NCBI RefSeq assembly: GCF_000244755.1 | Contig: NZ_AHOO02000006.1 | Span: 1-64,000, forward strand | Source: Leptospira licerasiae serovar Varillal str. VAR 010 | Lineage (GTDB): Bacteria; Spirochaetota; Leptospiria; Leptospirales; Leptospiraceae | Length of the DNA stretch: 64,000 nucleotides | Reading direction: 5' to 3' | In this document: positions 60,776-64,000 of the stretch, piece by piece | How positions within the stretch are numbered: the first letter of the stretch is position 1 | Layout of the letters: every line of letters begins with the position of its first letter | The notes under the pieces: generated by a model | The model's database searches: none | The model's input: the letters and a program-made list of their open reading frames with translations, nothing else | What the model was told of the DNA's origin: nothing | Translations under genes and position numbers: made by a program

Positions 60776-61118
60776 TTGCAACGATCTTATCCAAATCCTC
60801 TATACTGATGGTCTTTTTCTCTAGATCTTCGTTCACCTGATAGGCGATCAGCCTGCCGATTGCATGTTCCCTTTTTTGGTCCGCAGGGAAACATTTCACT
60901 TTAATCAGGGAAGGAGTCGATTCGACATAGATTCGGACCAACATTCCCTTCTTAAAAGTTTCGGTCATGGAGACTTTTGTGTCTTTTTTAAGGCTGTATA
61001 TCTTATCCTGGTAATGCTCGTTGATCTCGAATAACTTCTCTTTTTTGATCAGCCTGGCGCCGCATTGTATGGTAAATAGAGCCAGTAAAAAAGCGAAGAA
61101 TCGCACCATTTCATGCAT
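60744..61118 (-). CDS. T2SS-associated lipoprotein, putative
   Basis: A 124-residue protein with a lipoprotein signal ([13 protein letters not shown], cysteine at about 19) and a small basic mature domain ([40 protein letters not shown]) ending in lysines. Its position at the head of the M23-gspC-N run fits a T2SS-associated lipoprotein known in leptospires, possibly a pilotin for GspD. Divergent from the ComM-like gene. Confidence 0.72.
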   Translation of the reverse strand: MHEMVRFFAFLLALFTIQCGARLIKKEKLFEINEHYQDKIYSLKKDTKVSMTETFKKGMLVRIYVESTPSLIKVKCFPADQKREHAIGRLIAYQVNEDLEKKTISIEDLDKIVANELTEYKKKK

Positions 61119-61200
61119 AACTTACTGAAGGTCCGGAAGTGATAAACTAGTTTTTAGAAAAAAAGCGCGAGGCCCGGATTTTTCCGCACCTGTCCCGGTT

Positions 61201-62736
61201 ATGGAGACATGTAAACTGACCAAATTTCTGGGAGCTTCTCTGGAAGGAATACAACCCTTTCCGGTATCCGTAGAGATCAATATTAAAAGAGGGATCCCAA
61301 GGTTCCAGATCACGGGACTTGCAAGCCCTTCCATCAAAGAATCAGCGGATAGGATTAGGATCGCAATAGAGAATAGCGGTTTTGAATATTCTTTGCAGAA
61401 TATCCTGGTCCACCTCGCTCCCGCAGGCAGAAAGAAGGACGGGACATACTTAGATCTTACCATTGCTGCTGGGATCTTATATTTAACGGAGCAATTACCT
61501 TCTTCCCAAAAATTAGAACAGTTTCTTTTCTTGGGAGAATTAGGGCTGGATGGAACTGTTAAACCTCTGAAAGGAATTCTTCCTATACTTTCCGGTATAG
61601 AGAATACAGGTTTTACAGCGGCCGTTGTCCCTTTTGATAATAGGAAGGAAGCTTCCATCCTCGGGAAATTTCCGATCTATGCGATCTCTCATTTAAAAGA
61701 TTTAGTCTCCTTAGCTAAAGGAAAGATAAAACCGGAAGATAAGAGTGAGATCAAGATCAAGTCTGAAATATTTCCTTGGAAATCGGAATTTCATAAGAGC
61801 CAGTTACCTGCAATCAGAGCGATGCAGATCGCAAGTGCAGGAGCTCATCATTGTTTATTGTCTGGTCCGCCTGGAGCCGGAAAAACAATGCTCGCAAAAT
61901 TGGCTTACGGATTTCTTCCAAACATCAAAGAGAAAGAAGGAATAGAACTATTAGGGATCCGTTCCTTACAAGAGAACTTGTCCGATACGGAAGTAGAAAG
62001 ACCTTTTAGGAGTCCGCATCATACGATTTCCGATATTTCTTTGGTGGGAGGTTCAAGTAGTTTAAGAATGGGAGAAGTTTCCTTAGCCGGAAATGGAATA
62101 CTATTTTTAGACGAACTCTCCGAATTCCATTCTCGTAATTTACAAGCATTAAGAGAGCCTATGGAAGAAGGAAAAATTACGATTTCTAGGATCAAAGGTT
62201 CTATTACCTACCCTGCTTCATTTTTGTTCATAGGAGCCACCAATCCATGTCCTTGCGGATATTACCAAACCTTAATAAAGGAATGTAATTGCAGCGTTGC
62301 AAGTATACGAAACTACCAGTCCCCTTTTACGGGCCCATTTTTAGATCGGATCGAAATATTCTACCATATAGGCTTTTCAGGAAATCCAGATAGCGAGAAG
62401 GTTTCCGTAAATCTAAAATCTATCCGAGATTCCATCCAGTCCGCTGCGGATATACAATATCGAAGATTATTCAGGGAAACAGGAAAGCTGTATAACGGAA
62501 GATTAAGAGGAGAAGAAGTAGAAAGAATGATCCCTCTTTCCAAGGAATGTGAGTCTATGTTTTGGAAGGCTGTCTCTAACCAAAAGTTCAGCATTCGTAA
62601 GGTTGCTCATTTTAGGAAGCTTGCGAGAACGATTGCGGATCTGGAAGGTTCGGAGGATATACTTTTGAGGAATTTGGAGGAGGCCCTTGTTTTCCTGAAT
62701 TCCGGATGGTCTCCGGAAAACAGGGCCGTAACCTAA
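61201..62736 (+). CDS. YifB/ComM-family Mg-chelatase-like AAA ATPase
   Basis: A 511-residue ATPase. N-terminal Lon-like fold domain (GLASPSIKESADRIRIAIEN, VHLAPAGRKKDGTYLDLTIA) is followed by the AAA+ core with Walker A LSGPPGAGKTMLAK and Walker B ILFLDELSEFH, and a C-terminal domain with the zinc-like CPCGYY motif (ATNPCPCGYY). ComM is a branch-migration helicase for integration of foreign DNA in transformable species; a role in natural transformation is possible but unproven in leptospires. Confidence 0.92.
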   Translation: METCKLTKFLGASLEGIQPFPVSVEINIKRGIPRFQITGLASPSIKESADRIRIAIENSGFEYSLQNILVHLAPAGRKKDGTYLDLTIAAGILYLTEQLPSSQKLEQFLFLGELGLDGTVKPLKGILPILSGIENTGFTAAVVPFDNRKEASILGKFPIYAISHLKDLVSLAKGKIKPEDKSEIKIKSEIFPWKSEFHKSQLPAIRAMQIASAGAHHCLLSGPPGAGKTMLAKLAYGFLPNIKEKEGIELLGIRSLQENLSDTEVERPFRSPHHTISDISLVGGSSSLRMGEVSLAGNGILFLDELSEFHSRNLQALREPMEEGKITISRIKGSITYPASFLFIGATNPCPCGYYQTLIKECNCSVASIRNYQSPFTGPFLDRIEIFYHIGFSGNPDSEKVSVNLKSIRDSIQSAADIQYRRLFRETGKLYNGRLRGEEVERMIPLSKECESMFWKAVSNQKFSIRKVAHFRKLARTIADLEGSEDILLRNLEEALVFLNSGWSPENRAVT

Positions 62737-62766
62737 CTTGTTCTTTCGACGGTTTTATTTTTGTGG

Positions 62767-62990
<224 letters not shown>

Positions 62991-63058
62991 TCCTCATCCT
63001 TGAGAACCCGCAGACAATTCGAAAATCGACTCGTTTTTCAAATCGCTTAACGATTGTT

Positions 63059-63418
63059 TTAGAATAGATTAAGATAATATTTCAGTTCCCTTTTTTCGGT
63101 AATTAAGGCCAGGGAGAAGGAGACAAAATGATCTCTAAACGAAACGTTTTTACTCAAATAATATCGAGCTACCGTTTTCATTCTACGGATCTTACTTGGT
63201 CTGAATATTTCCAAGGGATGAATCGGAGAGGTTTTGGCCCAGTATTTCACTTCCGTAAAATAGAGGACGTTTTCTTTCTCACTGATTATGTCGATTTCCC
63301 CCTTTTGGATCCGGAAGTTCCTTTCTAGAATGGTGTGGCCTTGCCCTAGAAGGAGTTCTGCAGCTATATTTTCTCCTTCTTTTCCTTTCAATACTCTTAC
63401 TTTGGAGTCAGGTCTCAT
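63059..63418 (-). CDS. YraN/UPF0102-family nuclease-like protein
   Basis: A 119-residue protein of the UPF0102 family with a restriction-endonuclease-like fold. GKEGENIAAELLLGQGHTIL opens the fold and the catalytic-type residues are in KGEIDIIS and LYFTEVKYW (E-x-K). RRMKTVARYYL completes the core. Function is not established, although the fold suggests DNA binding or cleavage. Confidence 0.87.
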   Translation of the reverse strand: MRPDSKVRVLKGKEGENIAAELLLGQGHTILERNFRIQKGEIDIISEKENVLYFTEVKYWAKTSPIHPLEIFRPSKIRRMKTVARYYLSKNVSFRDHFVSFSLALITEKRELKYYLNLF

Positions 63419-63490
63419 ACAGAGACCTGTTCTGGAAAAGAAGAATGAATAGAATATTTAGGACTTAAAAAGTTTAGATCCTAAAAAAAA

Positions 63491-64000
63491 TTAAGAATTT
63501 GCGGTGGCTTCTTGTAGATCGAGAGCCTTGACAATAAATAGATGATTCTCTTTTACCAGATCCACCAAGACTAAATTGCGTACAAAAGTGCCATATTCGT
63601 CTTTTATAATACGGATAGAAGGGCGTAAAGGTTTGTCCGCATTTGCGGCTAGAACGACTCCTACTCTTTTGTCGGAAAGTTCCACGCAAGAACCTACAGG
63701 ATACAAGGAAACCTGGTTTAAAAAAGTACGCACGATCTTTAAGTCAAACTTACCTACGTCCATACTGATCATAGATTTGATCGCCTCATGAGGAAGTACT
63801 CTTTGCCTATGAGGTCTATTTGTGATCAGGGCGGAAAAATTATCGGCAATCGCGTAAATCCTAGCATTTTCCTCGATTGCAGTTCCAGCGATCTTTTGAG
63901 GATAACCTTTTCCGTCAAAACGTTCATGGTGTTGTAAAGCAACTACCGCTAAACTATTCTTAATTTTGACTCTTTGGGTCAGAACCTGGTAACCGATAAT
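63491..64000 (-). CDS. HD-GYP domain protein, C-terminal part (runs off right edge)
   Basis: The reading frame stays open from 64000 to the stop at 63491; the N-terminus lies beyond the window. Translation from the edge gives [11 protein letters not shown], the GYP signature of cyclic-di-GMP phosphodiesterases, then [15 protein letters not shown] and LPHEAIKSM. The last 80 residues form a small tail domain ([20 protein letters not shown]) seen in many HD-GYP proteins. The metal-binding HD motif itself is outside the window. Confidence 0.9.
   Translation of the reverse strand: MIGYQVLTQRVKIKNSLAVVALQHHERFDGKGYPQKIAGTAIEENARIYAIADNFSALITNRPHRQRVLPHEAIKSMISMDVGKFDLKIVRTFLNQVSLYPVGSCVELSDKRVGVVLAANADKPLRPSIRIIKDEYGTFVRNLVLVDLVKENHLFIVKALDLQEATANS

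Overview
The window is a moderately AT-rich chromosomal segment that looks like Leptospira (Spirochaetota). The strongest single pointer is a 516-residue citramalate synthase that closely matches, from memory, the characterised Leptospira CimA. A class II (B12-type) ribonucleotide reductase, a long T2SS operon with a Leptospira-style associated lipoprotein, and many small lipoproteins and hypotheticals fit the same picture. No insertion sequence, prophage, CRISPR array or rRNA is visible, and most of the window is ordinary vertically inherited chromosome.

Region 1 (1-13756) is the most interesting part. It holds a carbonic-anhydrase-like protein (442-1854), a minus-strand operon with an outer-membrane porin and six complex I / hydrogenase-4-like subunits (10456 down to 1875), an SbtA-family bicarbonate transporter (10625-11596), and a divergent membrane-bound AraC-type regulator (12122-13756). 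By alignment to family motifs, the large and small catalytic subunits of the Hyf-like complex have lost all the NiFe ligand cysteines that can be checked and all four proximal Fe-S cluster cysteines. The antiporter-like membrane subunits keep their channel glutamate and lysines. I infer a non-hydrogenase, ion-motive inorganic-carbon acquisition system in a heterotrophic spirochaete.

Region 2 (13753-34157) is housekeeping: ychF, a ferritin-like protein, a ubiA/ubiX pair, an mrp-phosphoesterase-lipoyl cluster, pth-xerC-hslV-hslU, cimA with a Smr protein, an APP1-like protein, DedA, an AI-2E/PerM-type permease, xseA/xseB and two small membrane proteins.

Region 3 (34271-43618) has a lipoprotein and two diverged copies of a two-gene operon (membrane-anchored partner plus secreted M19-type dipeptidase with two four-cysteine repeats). 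The copies flank a histidine kinase / LytTR response regulator pair. A repeat-bearing spacer and tRNA-Asn follow.

Region 4 (43835-64000) has nrdJ, then a complete minus-strand gspC-N type II secretion operon (59676 down to 47525). It is preceded by a LysM/M23 envelope peptidase and a T2SS-associated lipoprotein. YifB/ComM-type ATPase, a small protein, YraN and the C-terminal part of an HD-GYP protein running off the right edge close the window.

Genes are tightly packed. Within operons many starts and stops overlap (ATGA or TAATG), three convergent pairs share a 4-base stop overlap, and intrinsic terminators are visible only at some operon ends.
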